A stretch of DNA of 55,427 nt from the NCBI GenBank assembly GCA_021647505.1, contig JAKIUN010000019.1, positions 1 to 55,427 of the forward strand, given 5' to 3'. The notes beneath the pieces were generated by a model. That model saw nothing but the letters and a program-made list of their open reading frames with translations. It was not told where the DNA came from and searched no databases. Both the position numbers and the translations under genes were made by a program. Position 1 is the stretch's first letter. Every line of letters starts with the position of its first letter. The DNA comes from Gammaproteobacteria bacterium (lineage in GTDB: Bacteria > Pseudomonadota > Gammaproteobacteria > SZUA-152). Shown here in pieces: positions 45,101 to 54,379 of the stretch.

Positions 45101-46177
45101 ATGCTTGAGGCAATCCAGTCAGCACTGAGTTTCCTGCCCGATGGCCTGGTGACACTGCTGATCATTCTGTTGAAGATTTTCGCGCTGTTGCTCCCGCTGC
45201 TGGGCGCCGTGGCCTATCTGACGCTGGCTGAACGCAAGGTCATCGGTTATATCCAGGTTCGCATCGGCCCCAATCGTGTCGGCCCGCGCGGTCTGCTGCA
45301 GCCGATTGCCGATGCCGTCAAACTGATGTTCAAGGAAACCATTCTTCCGACCAACGCCAACCTGTTTCTGTTTATTCTCGGTCCCATCCTGACCATCGGC
45401 CCGGCCATGGCGGCATGGGCCGTGGTGCCCTTTGACGACGGTATGGTGATTGCGGACATCGACGCCAGCCTGTTGTATATCCTGGCCATGACCTCACTGG
45501 GCGTATATGGCGTCATCATTGCCGGCTGGGCCTCTAACTCAAAATATGCCTTCCTTGGCGCCATGCGCTCAGCCGCGCAGATCGTCTCCTATGAGATCGC
45601 CATGGGTTTTGCCCTGGTGGGCGTATTGCTGGCAGCGGGCAGTCTCAATCTGGGCGAAATCGTTACCGCACAGCAGGGCAGTGTGATCCAGTGGTTTATG
45701 TGGCCCTTACTGCCGCTGTTCCTGATCTATTTTATCGCCGGGCTGGCGGAAACCAACCGTGCGCCCTTCGATGTGGCCGAGGGTGAATCGGAAATCGTCG
45801 CCGGTTTCCATGTCGAATATTCCGCCATGGCCTTCTCGGTTTTCTTCCTCGCCGAGTACGCGAACATTATTTTGATCTCCCTGCTGACGGCGGCCATGTT
45901 CATGGGTGGCTGGCTGTCACCTTTCGAAGGTATCCTGCCCGAGTCCATGCTGACAGAGGGTGCTTTAGGGCTATTGCTGGGCAGCGGTATCCATTGGTTA
46001 TTGCTCAAAACCGCCTTTTTCATGTTCCTGTTCCTGTGGATTCGCGCCACCTATCCACGCTATCGCTATGACCAGATCATGCGCCTGGGCTGGAAGGTGT
46101 TTATTCCAATCACCATCGTCTGGTTGATGGTCGTTGCGGCAATGGTTGTCGGCAACGTCGGGCCTTGGTTCGATTAA
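45101..46177 (+). CDS. nuoH: NADH-quinone oxidoreductase subunit H
   Basis: This 358-residue membrane subunit joins the quinone site to the proton channels. Its helices flank the conserved loops [19 protein letters not shown] and [20 protein letters not shown]. The ATG at 45101 is chosen over the TTG at 45098. Confidence 0.97.
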   Translation: MLEAIQSALSFLPDGLVTLLIILLKIFALLLPLLGAVAYLTLAERKVIGYIQVRIGPNRVGPRGLLQPIADAVKLMFKETILPTNANLFLFILGPILTIGPAMAAWAVVPFDDGMVIADIDASLLYILAMTSLGVYGVIIAGWASNSKYAFLGAMRSAAQIVSYEIAMGFALVGVLLAAGSLNLGEIVTAQQGSVIQWFMWPLLPLFLIYFIAGLAETNRAPFDVAEGESEIVAGFHVEYSAMAFSVFFLAEYANIILISLLTAAMFMGGWLSPFEGILPESMLTEGALGLLLGSGIHWLLLKTAFFMFLFLWIRATYPRYRYDQIMRLGWKVFIPITIVWLMVVAAMVVGNVGPWFD

Positions 46178-46194
46178 CTGGAAGACGCAGACCA

Positions 46195-46683
46195 ATGAAT
46201 ACGATTAGCAATTACATTAAAAGTCTCTTCCTGATCGAATTAATGAAGGGCTTGATATTGACCGGGCGCTATCTTTTCAAGCGCAAGATCACCGTGCAGT
46301 ACCCGGAAGAAAAGACACCCATGTCACCGCGTTTTCGTGGTCTGCACGCACAGCGTCGCTATGCCAATGGCGAGGAACGCTGTATCGCCTGCAAACTGTG
46401 TGAGGCGGTGTGTCCGGCACTGGCGATCACCATCGAGATGGAGGAGCGCGAAGATGGTAGTCGCCGCACCACGCGCTATGACATCGACCTGACAAAGTGT
46501 ATTTTTTGTGGATTCTGTGAGGAATCCTGTCCCGTGGATGCCATCGTCGAAACACGCCACTTCGAGTATTACGGCGATGTGCGGGAAGATCTGTATATGA
46601 CCAAGGAAAAGCTCCTGGCTCACGGAGATAAGTTTGAGAAGCAGATTGCGGCAGACCGTGCCGCCGATGCTAAATATCGATAA
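46195..46683 (+). CDS. nuoI: NADH-quinone oxidoreductase subunit I
   Basis: This 162-residue ferredoxin-like subunit carries clusters N6a and N6b. Two CxxCxxCxxxCP motifs are visible: [12 protein letters not shown] and [12 protein letters not shown]. An amphipathic N-terminus docks it to the membrane arm. The ATG at 46195 is the standard start. Confidence 0.97.
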   Translation: MNTISNYIKSLFLIELMKGLILTGRYLFKRKITVQYPEEKTPMSPRFRGLHAQRRYANGEERCIACKLCEAVCPALAITIEMEEREDGSRRTTRYDIDLTKCIFCGFCEESCPVDAIVETRHFEYYGDVREDLYMTKEKLLAHGDKFEKQIAADRAADAKYR

Positions 46684-46704
46684 TCGCAAATTGATGGTAT
46701 AGGC

Positions 46705-47307
46705 GTGGAACAAACAATTTTCTACATATTTTCGACCATATTGGTGCTCTCTGCCGGTGCAGTCGTTACTGTGCGCAACCCGGTATTTGCCGCCCTGTTT
46801 CTGGTGCTGGCATTCTTCACCAGTGCCGCGATCTGGATTTTGCTGGAGGCCGAATTCCTCGCCCTGACCCTGGTACTGGTTTACGTCGGTGCAGTCATGG
46901 TGCTGTTCCTGTTTGTGGTGATGATGCTGGATATCAATTTAACGGTTCTGCGCGAAGGTTTTACCCGCTACCTGCCGGTCGGTCTGCTGGTCGCCATTAT
47001 CATGCTGGCGCAATTGGCCTACATCGTGGGCCCGGAACGTTTCGGTCTGGATAAATATCCGGCACCGACACCTCGCGATGCCGACTACAGCAACACGCGG
47101 GAAATTGGTTTGGTGCTGTACACCGAATACCTGCTGGCCTTTGAATTGGCTGCGGTTATTCTGGTGGTGGCGATTATTGCCGCCATCGCTCTGACATTGC
47201 GTAAGCGTGTAAAGACCAACTTCATGAAGCCAGAGGAGCAGGTAGTGGTGAAGAGCAAGGATCGTGTGCGTTTGGTCAAGATGGCAACTGAAAAAAAGGA
47301 CGATTAA
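46705..47307 (+). CDS. nuoJ: NADH-quinone oxidoreductase subunit J
   Basis: This 200-residue membrane subunit has five helices; the conserved FLALTLVLVYVGAVMVLFLF segment (about residues 50-70) corresponds to helix 3 with its pi-bulge. The start is GTG at 46705. An 86-base gap without a visible element separates it from nuoK. Confidence 0.96.
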   Translation: MEQTIFYIFSTILVLSAGAVVTVRNPVFAALFLVLAFFTSAAIWILLEAEFLALTLVLVYVGAVMVLFLFVVMMLDINLTVLREGFTRYLPVGLLVAIIMLAQLAYIVGPERFGLDKYPAPTPRDADYSNTREIGLVLYTEYLLAFELAAVILVVAIIAAIALTLRKRVKTNFMKPEEQVVVKSKDRVRLVKMATEKKDD

Positions 47308-47393
47308 ATAAAACCTTCGCTGGTTAGCCCATCAACCGACGTTCGGCGTTATTTGGCAATTTATTTGGACAACTCACCACGAGTGGGAATTAC

Positions 47394-47699
47394 ATGATTT
47401 CGATGTCACATTTTTTGATACTGGGTGCGATTCTGTTTTGCATCAGTGTTGCCGGCATCTTCCTTAACCGGAAGAACATCATTATTTTGCTGATGGCCGT
47501 GGAGCTGATGCTGCTGGCCGTGAACATGAATTTTGTTGCCTTCTCCTATTTTTTGGGAGACATCGCGGGCCAGATTTTTGTGTTCTTCATTCTGACGGTG
47601 GCTGCCGCCGAGGCCGCGATTGGCCTCGCCATTCTCGTGGTGCTGTTCCGCAACCGCAGATCCATCAATGTCGATGACATCAATTCCCTGAACGGCTGA
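47394..47699 (+). CDS. nuoK: NADH-quinone oxidoreductase subunit K
   Basis: This 101-residue subunit has three membrane helices and the conserved glutamates in [15 protein letters not shown] and in [13 protein letters not shown], both used in proton transfer. A second ATG at 47403 is a possible start. Confidence 0.97.
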   Translation: MISMSHFLILGAILFCISVAGIFLNRKNIIILLMAVELMLLAVNMNFVAFSYFLGDIAGQIFVFFILTVAAAEAAIGLAILVVLFRNRRSINVDDINSLNG

Positions 47700-47713
47700 T
47701 CCGGAAAAGAAAA

Positions 47714-49666
47714 ATGGAAAATATCTATCTGACCATCGTTCTTGCCCCGCTGATCGGTGCCATTATTGCCGGCCTGTTCGGCAAACAGATTGGCCGCAGT
47801 GGTGCGCACTGGGTCACCATCGTGGGCGTAGCCATTTCTTTTGTCATGTCCGTGATCGTGTTCAAGGACGTTATCTTCGATGGTGCCGCAGTCTACAACC
47901 AGGCGGTCTATACCTGGATGGTCAGTGACGGCATCCGTTTTGAGATCGGCTTCCTCATCGACTCGTTGACGGCCGTCATGATCGTGGTGGTCACCTTCGT
48001 CTCACTGATGGTGCATATCTATACCATTGGCTATATGCGCGACGATCCGGGTTACCAGCGTTTCTTCTGCTATATCTCGCTGTTTACCTTCTCCATGCTG
48101 ATGCTGGTGATGTCCAACAACTTCCTGCAGCTGTTCTTTGGCTGGGAGGCGGTGGGTCTGGTCTCCTACCTGCTGATCGGTTTCTGGTACAAGCGTGAGA
48201 CGGCCATCTACGCCAACCTCAAGGCATTCCTCGTCAACCGAGTGGGTGACTTTGGCTTTATCCTTGGCATTGCCGCAGTGCTGATGTATTTCAACAGCCT
48301 GGACTATCAGGATGTGTTCGATGCCGCCCCGGCGTTGGCCGACCTGACCATCGAGATTATTCCCGGCAGTGAATGGTCCTTGTTGACGGTCATCGGCATC
48401 CTGCTGTTTATCGGCGCCATGGGCAAGTCGGCGCAGGTGCCCTTGCATGTGTGGCTGCCGGACTCCATGGAAGGCCCGACCCCCATCTCCGCCCTGATTC
48501 ACGCCGCCACCATGGTCACCGCCGGTATCTTCATGGTGGCCCGTATGTCGCCGATCTATGAGCTGACCGAGACCGCACTGAGCTTTATCCTGGTGATTGG
48601 TGCGATTACCGCCTTGTTCATGGGCCTGCTGGGCATCATCCAGAACGACATCAAACGCGTGATTGCCTATTCCACGCTGTCGCAGCTGGGCTATATGACC
48701 GTGGCGCTGGGTGTTTCCGCCTATTCCGCCGGAATTTTCCATCTCATGACGCATGCCGCCTTCAAGGCCCTGCTGTTCCTGGCGGCGGGCTCGGTGATCA
48801 TTGCCATGCACCATGAGCAGGACATCCGCAAGATGGGTGGTCTGAAAAAATATATGCCGATTACTTACTGGTGCATGTTGATCGGTTCCCTGGCCCTGAT
48901 CGGTTTCCCCGGCTTCTCCGGTTTCTTCTCCAAAGATGCGATTATCGAGGCCGTGCATGCCTCGCAGATCCCCGGCGCCGGATTCGCCTATTTTGCCGTG
49001 GTGCTGGGTGTCTTTATTACCGCCTTTTACAGTTTCCGCATGTTCTTCCTGGTCTTCCACGGCAAGGAACGCATGGATGAACACACCCGCGAACATTTGC
49101 AGGAGAGTCCGCGGGTAGTGACCTGGCCCTTGCTGGCCCTTGCCGTTCCCTCGGTGATTGCGGGCGCCTTCTTTATCGAACCGATGCTGTTCGCCGGCAT
49201 GTTTGGTGACGCCATCTACGTCAAGCCGGAGCACGATGTCCTCGCGCAATTGGGTGAAAGTTACACGGGTATTGGCGGTTTTCTCGTCCATGGTGTGATG
49301 GCCCCGCCGTTCCTGCTGGCCATGGCCGGCGTAGCGACCGCAGCCTTCTTCTACCTGAAACGTCCGGATATCCCGGCCATGATCAAGGACAGATTGTCAC
49401 TGGTCTACAAGGTATTGGAGAACAACTACGGCTTCGATGCCTTCAATGACCGCTTTTTTGCCGGTGGCTCGCGCAAGCTGGGGCGTTTGTTCTCGAATAT
49501 TGGTGATACCAAGTTGATCGACGGCCTGCTCGTCAATGGCACGGCGAAGAGTGTTGGCTGGCTTTCCAGCAAGATTCGTTTCGTGCAGACCGGTTATCTG
49601 TACCACTATGCCTTCGCGATGATTGTCGGTTTGCTGGCCTTGATCAGTCTGGCGCTTGGTTTCTAA
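47714..49666 (+). CDS. nuoL: NADH-quinone oxidoreductase subunit L
   Basis: This 650-residue antiporter-like subunit forms the distal proton channel. Key segments are FFGWEAVGLVSYLLIGFW, the lysine helix GAMGKSAQVPLHVWLPDSM and the HAATMVTAGIFM segment. The long C-terminal region forms the lateral helix along the membrane arm. Confidence 0.97.
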   Translation: MENIYLTIVLAPLIGAIIAGLFGKQIGRSGAHWVTIVGVAISFVMSVIVFKDVIFDGAAVYNQAVYTWMVSDGIRFEIGFLIDSLTAVMIVVVTFVSLMVHIYTIGYMRDDPGYQRFFCYISLFTFSMLMLVMSNNFLQLFFGWEAVGLVSYLLIGFWYKRETAIYANLKAFLVNRVGDFGFILGIAAVLMYFNSLDYQDVFDAAPALADLTIEIIPGSEWSLLTVIGILLFIGAMGKSAQVPLHVWLPDSMEGPTPISALIHAATMVTAGIFMVARMSPIYELTETALSFILVIGAITALFMGLLGIIQNDIKRVIAYSTLSQLGYMTVALGVSAYSAGIFHLMTHAAFKALLFLAAGSVIIAMHHEQDIRKMGGLKKYMPITYWCMLIGSLALIGFPGFSGFFSKDAIIEAVHASQIPGAGFAYFAVVLGVFITAFYSFRMFFLVFHGKERMDEHTREHLQESPRVVTWPLLALAVPSVIAGAFFIEPMLFAGMFGDAIYVKPEHDVLAQLGESYTGIGGFLVHGVMAPPFLLAMAGVATAAFFYLKRPDIPAMIKDRLSLVYKVLENNYGFDAFNDRFFAGGSRKLGRLFSNIGDTKLIDGLLVNGTAKSVGWLSSKIRFVQTGYLYHYAFAMIVGLLALISLALGF

Positions 49667-49713
49667 CGAGCCGCGTAGCTCAAACGAAAAGAAAATGAAA
49701 AAGGTCTTGTTGC

Positions 49714-51231
49714 ATGTTGGCTGATTTGCCCCTTCTAAGTTTGGTCATCTGGACGCCGATCATCGGCGGCCTGCTGGTGCTGTTTTTCAGCAAGGACGAG
49801 CAGGCCCCGCTGGCGCGTATTATTGCCTTGGCCGTTTCCGTGCTGACCTTCCTGCTGACGATTCCGCTTTGGATCGGTTTCGACAACAGCACCTACCAGA
49901 TGCAGTTTGTCGAATACGCCAGCTGGATTCCGGCGTTCAATATCAATTACCACCTGGGTATCGATGGTATTTCCATGCCACTGATACTGCTGACCGCCTT
50001 TTCTACCGTGCTGGTGGTGATTGCCGGTTGGGAAGTGATCAAATACAGGCCCGCCCAATACATGGCCGCCTTCCTGATCATGAATGGCCTGATGATCGGC
50101 GTATTCTGCGCACTGGATTCGATCCTGTTCTATGTATTGTGGGAAGCGATGCTGATCCCGATGTTCCTGATCATCGGTATTTGGGGTGGTGAGCAGCGCG
50201 TTTATGCCACCATCAAGTTCTTCCTGTATACCTTCCTCGGTTCGGTCTTCATGTTGGTCGCGTTGATCTACATGTATACCCAGTCGGGTTCCTTCGGCAT
50301 TCTCGACATGCAGAACATGCCGCTGGGGATGACTGAGCAGATACTGATCTTCCTCGCCTTCCTGATCGCCTTCGCCGTCAAGGTACCCATGTGGCCGGTA
50401 CACACCTGGTTGCCGGATGCGCATGTGGAAGCGCCCACGGGTGGCTCGGTGATCCTGGCGGCCATCATGCTGAAAATGGGCACCTATGGTTTCGTGCGCT
50501 TCAGTCTGCCGATCACGCCGGATGCCTCGCAGCAACTCGACTGGCTGATGATCACCCTGTCGCTGATCGCCGTGGTCTATATCGCCTTCGTCGCCCTGGT
50601 ACAGAAGGACATGAAGAAGCTGATTGCCTATTCGTCCATTGCGCATATGGGTTTCGTCACCCTGGGTTTCTTCATCATCTTTGCCATCGTGGAGAATACC
50701 GGCAGCACTCAGGGCATGGCCATGGCCATCGAAGGTGCATTGGTGCAGATGATTTCACATGGCTTTATCTCCGGCGCCATGTTCCTCTGTGTCGGTGTTA
50801 TGTATGACCGCATGCACAGCCGCCAGATTAGCGACTATGGCGGCGTCGCCAATACCATGCCGATCTTTGCCTCGTTCCTGGTGCTGTTCGCCATGGCCAA
50901 TGCCGGCCTGCCCGGCACCTCCGGCTTCGTCGGTGAATTCATGGTTATCCTGGCCGCCTTCAAGGCCAACTTCTGGATCGCCTTCCTGGCCGCCACCACG
51001 CTGATCTTTGGCGCCGCTTATACCCTGTGGATGGTCAAGCGCGTGCTCTTCGGTGAAGTGGCCAATGACAATGTTGCCGCCCTCAAGGATGTCAACAAGC
51101 GAGAGTTTTTCGTCTTGGGCGTACTGGCCGTTGCCGTACTCGCACTGGGTTTGTGGCCCGCACCGCTGTTGGATGTGATGCATGCAACGGTCGACCACCT
51201 TATTGAACAAGTGATGCACTCGAAACTATGA
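49714..51231 (+). CDS. nuoM: NADH-quinone oxidoreductase subunit M
   Basis: This 505-residue antiporter-like proton channel has the conserved Glu in [15 protein letters not shown], the Lys in [20 protein letters not shown] and the [15 protein letters not shown] segment. The stop overlaps the nuoN start (ATGA). Confidence 0.97.
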   Translation: MLADLPLLSLVIWTPIIGGLLVLFFSKDEQAPLARIIALAVSVLTFLLTIPLWIGFDNSTYQMQFVEYASWIPAFNINYHLGIDGISMPLILLTAFSTVLVVIAGWEVIKYRPAQYMAAFLIMNGLMIGVFCALDSILFYVLWEAMLIPMFLIIGIWGGEQRVYATIKFFLYTFLGSVFMLVALIYMYTQSGSFGILDMQNMPLGMTEQILIFLAFLIAFAVKVPMWPVHTWLPDAHVEAPTGGSVILAAIMLKMGTYGFVRFSLPITPDASQQLDWLMITLSLIAVVYIAFVALVQKDMKKLIAYSSIAHMGFVTLGFFIIFAIVENTGSTQGMAMAIEGALVQMISHGFISGAMFLCVGVMYDRMHSRQISDYGGVANTMPIFASFLVLFAMANAGLPGTSGFVGEFMVILAAFKANFWIAFLAATTLIFGAAYTLWMVKRVLFGEVANDNVAALKDVNKREFFVLGVLAVAVLALGLWPAPLLDVMHATVDHLIEQVMHSKL

Positions 51232-52679
51232 TGACCCCAAGCAGCTTTGAAATACCGAACTTCCTGCCGGCGGTTCCGGAAATATTTGTTCTCGCAGCGA
51301 CCTGCGTGATTCTGCTTGCCGATCTGTATATACGCGATGACAAAAAGGTGATTACCTACCTGATGTCCCTCGCCACCCTGGTCGGTGCCGCCGTGCTGAC
51401 CATTACCCTGCATACGGGTGAAACGGTGCTGACCTTCAGCGGTAGCTTCGTCAGTGATCCCATGGGGGATGTTCTGAAGGTCTTTGTCTACCTCGTGACC
51501 GCCGCCGTATTCGTCTATTCGCGCAACTATCTGATCGCCCGCAACCTGTTCAAGGGCGAATTTTTTACCCTTGGCCTGTTTGGCGTGCTGGGCATGATGG
51601 TACTGATTTCCGCGCAAAACATGCTCACCCTCTATCTGGGTCTGGAACTGCTCTCCCTGTGCATGTACGCCATGGTCGCCCTGCAACGTGACTCTATTAA
51701 TGCCACCGAGGCGGCAATGAAGTACTTCATTCTCGGCGCCCTGGCCTCGGGCATGTTGCTGTACGGCATGTCACTTATTTATGGCATCACCGGCAGTCTT
51801 GATCTAGCGGAGATCAATGCTGCCATCAAGTCCCTGGATGACTCGAAGATGATGGTTGCCAGCCTTGGCATGGTGCTGGTGATCGTCGGTATGGCCTTCA
51901 AACTGGGCGCCGTGCCATTCCACATGTGGCTACCGGATGTCTATCATGGTGCACCGACGGCCATCACCCTGTACATCAGCGCCGCGCCCAAGATCGCCGC
52001 TTTCGCCATGGTCATGCGCCTGTTGGTGGAAGGGCTGGGCGACATGCATGTGCAGTGGCAGGAGATCCTCATTATCATGGCGGTACTGTCCATGGCGGTG
52101 GGTAATATCATTGCCATAGCCCAGGCCAACATCAAGCGCATGCTGGCCTATTCGACCATCTCCCACGTCGGCTTTTTGCTGCTGGGAATCCTGGCCGGCA
52201 CTGCGGCGGGTTATTCCTCCGCCATGTTCTATACCATTACCTATGCCTTGATGGCCGCTGGTGGTTTCGGCATGATCCTGCTGTTGAGCCGTTCCGGTTT
52301 CGAGGCGGATCGTCTGGAAGACTTCAAGGGTCTGAGTGAACGCAGCCCCTGGTTTGCCTTCATGATGTTGATCCTGATGTTCTCCATGGCCGGTGTGCCA
52401 CCGACCGTCGGTTTTTATGCCAAGCTGGCCGTGTTGCAATCCGTCATCGACGTTGGTCTGGTCTGGCTGGCCGTGGTCGGCGTGATCTTCTCTATCATCG
52501 GTGTGTTCTATTATCTGCGTATTATTAAACTGATGTATTTCGACAAGCCCGTCGATACAGCACCGCTGGAGACCACGGCCGATATGCGCATTATCTTGTC
52601 CGCCAATGCGCTGGGTATACTTTACCTGGGCTTGATGCCGGGCAGTCTGCTGGCGTTGTGTGTGGCGGCTATTGGGTGA
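51228..52679 (+). CDS. nuoN: NADH-quinone oxidoreductase subunit N
   Basis: This 483-residue antiporter-like subunit is the third large proton channel. It shows [18 protein letters not shown], the [20 protein letters not shown] lysine helix and [14 protein letters not shown]. It closes the 14-gene operon and is followed by an intrinsic terminator. Confidence 0.97.
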   Translation: MMTPSSFEIPNFLPAVPEIFVLAATCVILLADLYIRDDKKVITYLMSLATLVGAAVLTITLHTGETVLTFSGSFVSDPMGDVLKVFVYLVTAAVFVYSRNYLIARNLFKGEFFTLGLFGVLGMMVLISAQNMLTLYLGLELLSLCMYAMVALQRDSINATEAAMKYFILGALASGMLLYGMSLIYGITGSLDLAEINAAIKSLDDSKMMVASLGMVLVIVGMAFKLGAVPFHMWLPDVYHGAPTAITLYISAAPKIAAFAMVMRLLVEGLGDMHVQWQEILIIMAVLSMAVGNIIAIAQANIKRMLAYSTISHVGFLLLGILAGTAAGYSSAMFYTITYALMAAGGFGMILLLSRSGFEADRLEDFKGLSERSPWFAFMMLILMFSMAGVPPTVGFYAKLAVLQSVIDVGLVWLAVVGVIFSIIGVFYYLRIIKLMYFDKPVDTAPLETTADMRIILSANALGILYLGLMPGSLLALCVAAIG

Positions 52680-52705
52680 GGTGGGTTGTGATATAGCATA
52701 AAAGA

Positions 52706-52728
52706 ACGGGGCTGCGGCCCCGTTTTTT
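52706..52728 (+). terminator. Intrinsic terminator of the nuo operon
   Basis: ACGGGGC (52706-52712) pairs with GCCCCGT (52717-52723) around a 4-base loop, followed by six T bases (52723-52728). It lies 27 bases after nuoN. Confidence 0.93.
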
Positions 52729-53052
52729 GTGCCTGGAAAATTGTGGTGTTGTGGGCAAGAGGGGGGCGGTCGGGGGGGGCGGGCGATGTGGTTTTCGGGC
52801 TTGGTGCATCCTACGGGCTATGTCTACCGGGGTCTTGGGTTGACATAGTGATTCCTGGAGAATAAGTTCTGAATGAAAATAACAAACAAAATATGCCCAA
52901 ATTGGCCATCAATATCAATATATCAGGGAAAATTGACTTGCCTTCTACGACTATCCGGTAAATTCCCCTGATTTTTTGTTCAATACGGTGGGAGGCAGGG
53001 CAGGAGTGCTTGATACTAATAAGGTAGGCCAGAAAGAGATAGGAGAAATGAA
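52729..53052. other. Gene-poor gap after nuo
   Basis: A G-rich tract at about 52761-52787 (runs of six, eight and three G) could form a quadruplex. Further on, ATCAGGG (52922-52928) pairs with CCCTGAT (52966-52972) ahead of six T bases, a terminator-like shape with a long loop. A TTGACA at 52841 has no clear -10 partner. The minus-strand open frame here is not protein-like. Confidence 0.5.
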
Positions 53053-53265
53053 ATGGCAAAATCGGTAGAAGATGTTGAAAAGGCTGTGGCGCAGTTGCCA
53101 CCAGACCAATTGAAGAAGTTTCGTGCTTGGTACGAAAAGTTTGATTCTGATACGTGGGATGAACAAATTGAAAAAGATATTTCAGCTGGCAAATTAGATG
53201 CCTTGGCTGAGGTGGCAATAGCTGATCATAAAGCAGGAAAAACAAGAAATTGGCAGTCGAAATAG
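53053..53265 (+). CDS. Antitoxin-like protein (orphan)
   Basis: This 70-residue acidic protein resembles the small antitoxin family with a VEKAVAQLPPDQLKKFRAWY start, an FDSDTWDEQIEKDISAGKLD core and an LAEVAIADHKAGKTR end, normally encoded ahead of a RelE/ParE-like toxin. A good AGGAG site precedes the ATG. The last residues (NWQSK) are read across a probable deletion joint into toxin sequence, because the toxin's C-terminus appears immediately afterwards in another frame. It may still fold, but no complete toxin partner remains here. Confidence 0.72.
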   Translation: MAKSVEDVEKAVAQLPPDQLKKFRAWYEKFDSDTWDEQIEKDISAGKLDALAEVAIADHKAGKTRNWQSK

Positions 53266-53330
53266 AAAATGGTTTTCTTTGGTTCTGGATTGGAAGCCAT
53301 GCTGAATATGACAAGCTCATCAAGCCATAA
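53253..53330 (+). pseudogene. RelE/ParE-type toxin, C-terminal remnant
   Basis: In the frame from 53253 to the stop at 53328-53330 the translation reads AVEIENGFLWFWIGSHAEYD then KLIKP. The FWIGSHxEYDxL ending is characteristic of the toxin that pairs with the antitoxin family just upstream. Only about 25 codons survive, with no start, so most of the toxin gene is deleted. Confidence 0.65.
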
Positions 53331-53395
53331 CTAGGCGCTTCACCTGGCTGATTTTTCGCTGCGCTCAAAATCAGTGGGTGAGCTTGGTCATTAGC
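53328..53395. repeat. attC-like imperfect palindrome
   Basis: Complementary outer arms TAACTAGGCGCTTCACC (53328-53344) and GGTGAGCTTGGTCATTAG (53377-53394) enclose CTGATTTT/AAAATCAG (53348-53355, 53367-53374) and a GC-rich loop. Size, layout and position right at the 3' end of a toxin-antitoxin unit fit an integron attC site. The two core sites (TAAC and ATTAGC rather than GTTRRRY) are degenerate, and no integrase is seen. Confidence 0.45.
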
Positions 53396-53442
53396 GCGCC
53401 GCGAAGCGGGGCGCATCTGGTCGGGTGCAAGCTTTTCAGGAT

Positions 53443-53465
53443 GTTACAATGCGAGAACTGACCCC
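53443..53465. repeat. Left copy of a perfect 23-bp inverted repeat, with tandem 20-bp units
   Basis: The 23-mer beginning GTTACAATGCGAGAAC and ending CTGACCCC is the exact complement of 54296-54318. The 20-base unit GAGAACTGACCCCATTCTCC occurs twice in tandem (53453-53472 and 53473-53492), followed by decaying ATTCTCC units to about 53523. Confidence 0.85.
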
Positions 53466-53544
53466 ATTCTCCGAGAACTGACCCCATTCTCCCCATTCTC
53501 CCATTACATTCTCCGCATTCTCCGCAAAAACATTAAAATCAAGG

Positions 53545-53568
53545 CCACCGTCTAAAGACGGTGGTTTT
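53545..53568 (+). terminator. Hairpin upstream of the unknown gene
   Basis: CCACCGTCT pairs perfectly with AGACGGTGG around two A bases, followed by TTTT. It resembles a terminator or the hairpin marks of IS200/REP-type elements. Confidence 0.6.
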
Positions 53569-53594
53569 AACCAAATTAATGGAAAATAAAGGTC

Positions 53595-54140
53595 ATGGAA
53601 ATAATACTTACATCAATATTAACTTCGACAGTTGTTGTTGGAATAATTGTCTCCCTTTTTAAGGAAAGTATCAAGGCGAAATTTAATATAATCATTAAAG
53701 ATATTGATTCAATAAAAAGCTTTCAATCAAAAGACTTTGATCATGCAAGTCAGTCTATAAAAAATATTTGGAATCAATTAGCTAATATAGATGATTATTT
53801 AAGGCATGGGTTACCGCAAGACATTCAAAAAAACCAGATGGACAATAATTCTTTAAGGCAACATTTATTGGAAATACAAAAAGAAATGGTATTATTGCCC
53901 AATAATATTTATGAAAGCACTGAAAACAGTCTAAATATAATGTCCGGTATATGGGCGAAAGCAATGAAAAATATATCTACGTTATCCCATGATAGAAAAA
54001 CTGGAATCAAATCAGAAGAAGAATGTATTGGTTTAGCTAATAATTATTTATCTGAGTTAAGCGAAAGCTACAATAAAGAGGTTTCGCAGTTAAGGATAAT
54101 ATACCGCTCATATATTGAAAGCCATATAAAAATTAGTTAA
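53595..54140 (+). CDS. Hypothetical membrane-anchored protein
   Basis: This 181-residue protein matches no family I recognise. An N-terminal hydrophobic segment (ILTSILTSTVVVGIIVSLF, residues 4-22) is followed by a Lys-rich segment and long, probably coiled-coil helices (for example NNSLRQHLLEIQKEMVLLP and residues 145-180). It is likely anchored in the inner membrane with a cytoplasmic helical body. Base composition is very AT-rich against the core genes, which suggests transfer. An AAAGG site precedes the ATG. It lies between the two arms of the 23-bp inverted repeat. Confidence 0.65.
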   Translation: MEIILTSILTSTVVVGIIVSLFKESIKAKFNIIIKDIDSIKSFQSKDFDHASQSIKNIWNQLANIDDYLRHGLPQDIQKNQMDNNSLRQHLLEIQKEMVLLPNNIYESTENSLNIMSGIWAKAMKNISTLSHDRKTGIKSEEECIGLANNYLSELSESYNKEVSQLRIIYRSYIESHIKIS

Positions 54141-54202
54141 AGCAATGAGCGTGGTCTGTCCCCTATTGTCACTATTGTCACGCGGAAACGAGTGTAACCG
54201 AG

Positions 54203-54236
54203 GAGCCCCGTGAGGGAGAACTTCATGCGGGGATTT
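54203..54236 (+). ncRNA. Group II intron domain V (second type), remnant
   Basis: This is a 34-base hairpin. GAGCCCCG (54203-54210) pairs with the CGGGGATTT region (54228-54236) with one G-A opposition; a 2-base bulge (54226-54227) follows; then 54211-54215 pairs with 5421-style partner positions 54221-54225, capped by GAGAA (54216-54220). The GGATTTGTGCG after it resembles the GGATCTGTG that follows domain V in one class of bacterial group II introns. No intron protein or normal domain VI follows, so it is a remnant. Confidence 0.6.
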
Positions 54237-54274
54237 GTGCGAAAGCAAGAAGGCAAGAAGGGGGTCAGTTCTTA

Positions 54275-54299
54275 GGGGGGGGGTAAGGGGGGTAAGGGG
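54275..54299 (+). other. G-run tract with quadruplex potential
   Basis: Nine G, TAA, six G, TAA and four G occur in sequence just before the right copy of the 23-bp repeat. It could form a G-quadruplex and is also a place where sequencing may miscount bases. Confidence 0.6.
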
Positions 54300-54318
54300 T
54301 CAGTTCTCGCATTGTAAC
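54296..54318. repeat. Right copy of the perfect 23-bp inverted repeat
   Basis: It is the exact reverse complement of 53443-53465. A shorter copy of its GGGGTCAGTTCT core is at 54261-54272, and GGGGTCAGG-like cores recur at 54734 and 54910. This fits REP sequences linked to RAYT transposases. Confidence 0.85.
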
Positions 54319-54379
54319 ATTCCCGAGAAGAGGAGGGGGCAGGTCTCGCCTTTTGTCATGCATAGACTAAACTTTGAGC

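Noticed and set aside
48002-49291. 429-codon minus-strand open frame
   Set aside because: It is antisense to nuoL, with very biased composition (His, Gln, Gly) and no motif.
52811-53416. 201-codon minus-strand open frame
   Set aside because: It covers the antitoxin and attC-like region in antisense, has no ribosome site and no recognisable domain.
53453-53523. CRISPR-like tandem repeats
   Set aside because: Units are directly adjacent without spacers and decay quickly; there are no cas genes. They belong to the REP/RAYT-type motif.
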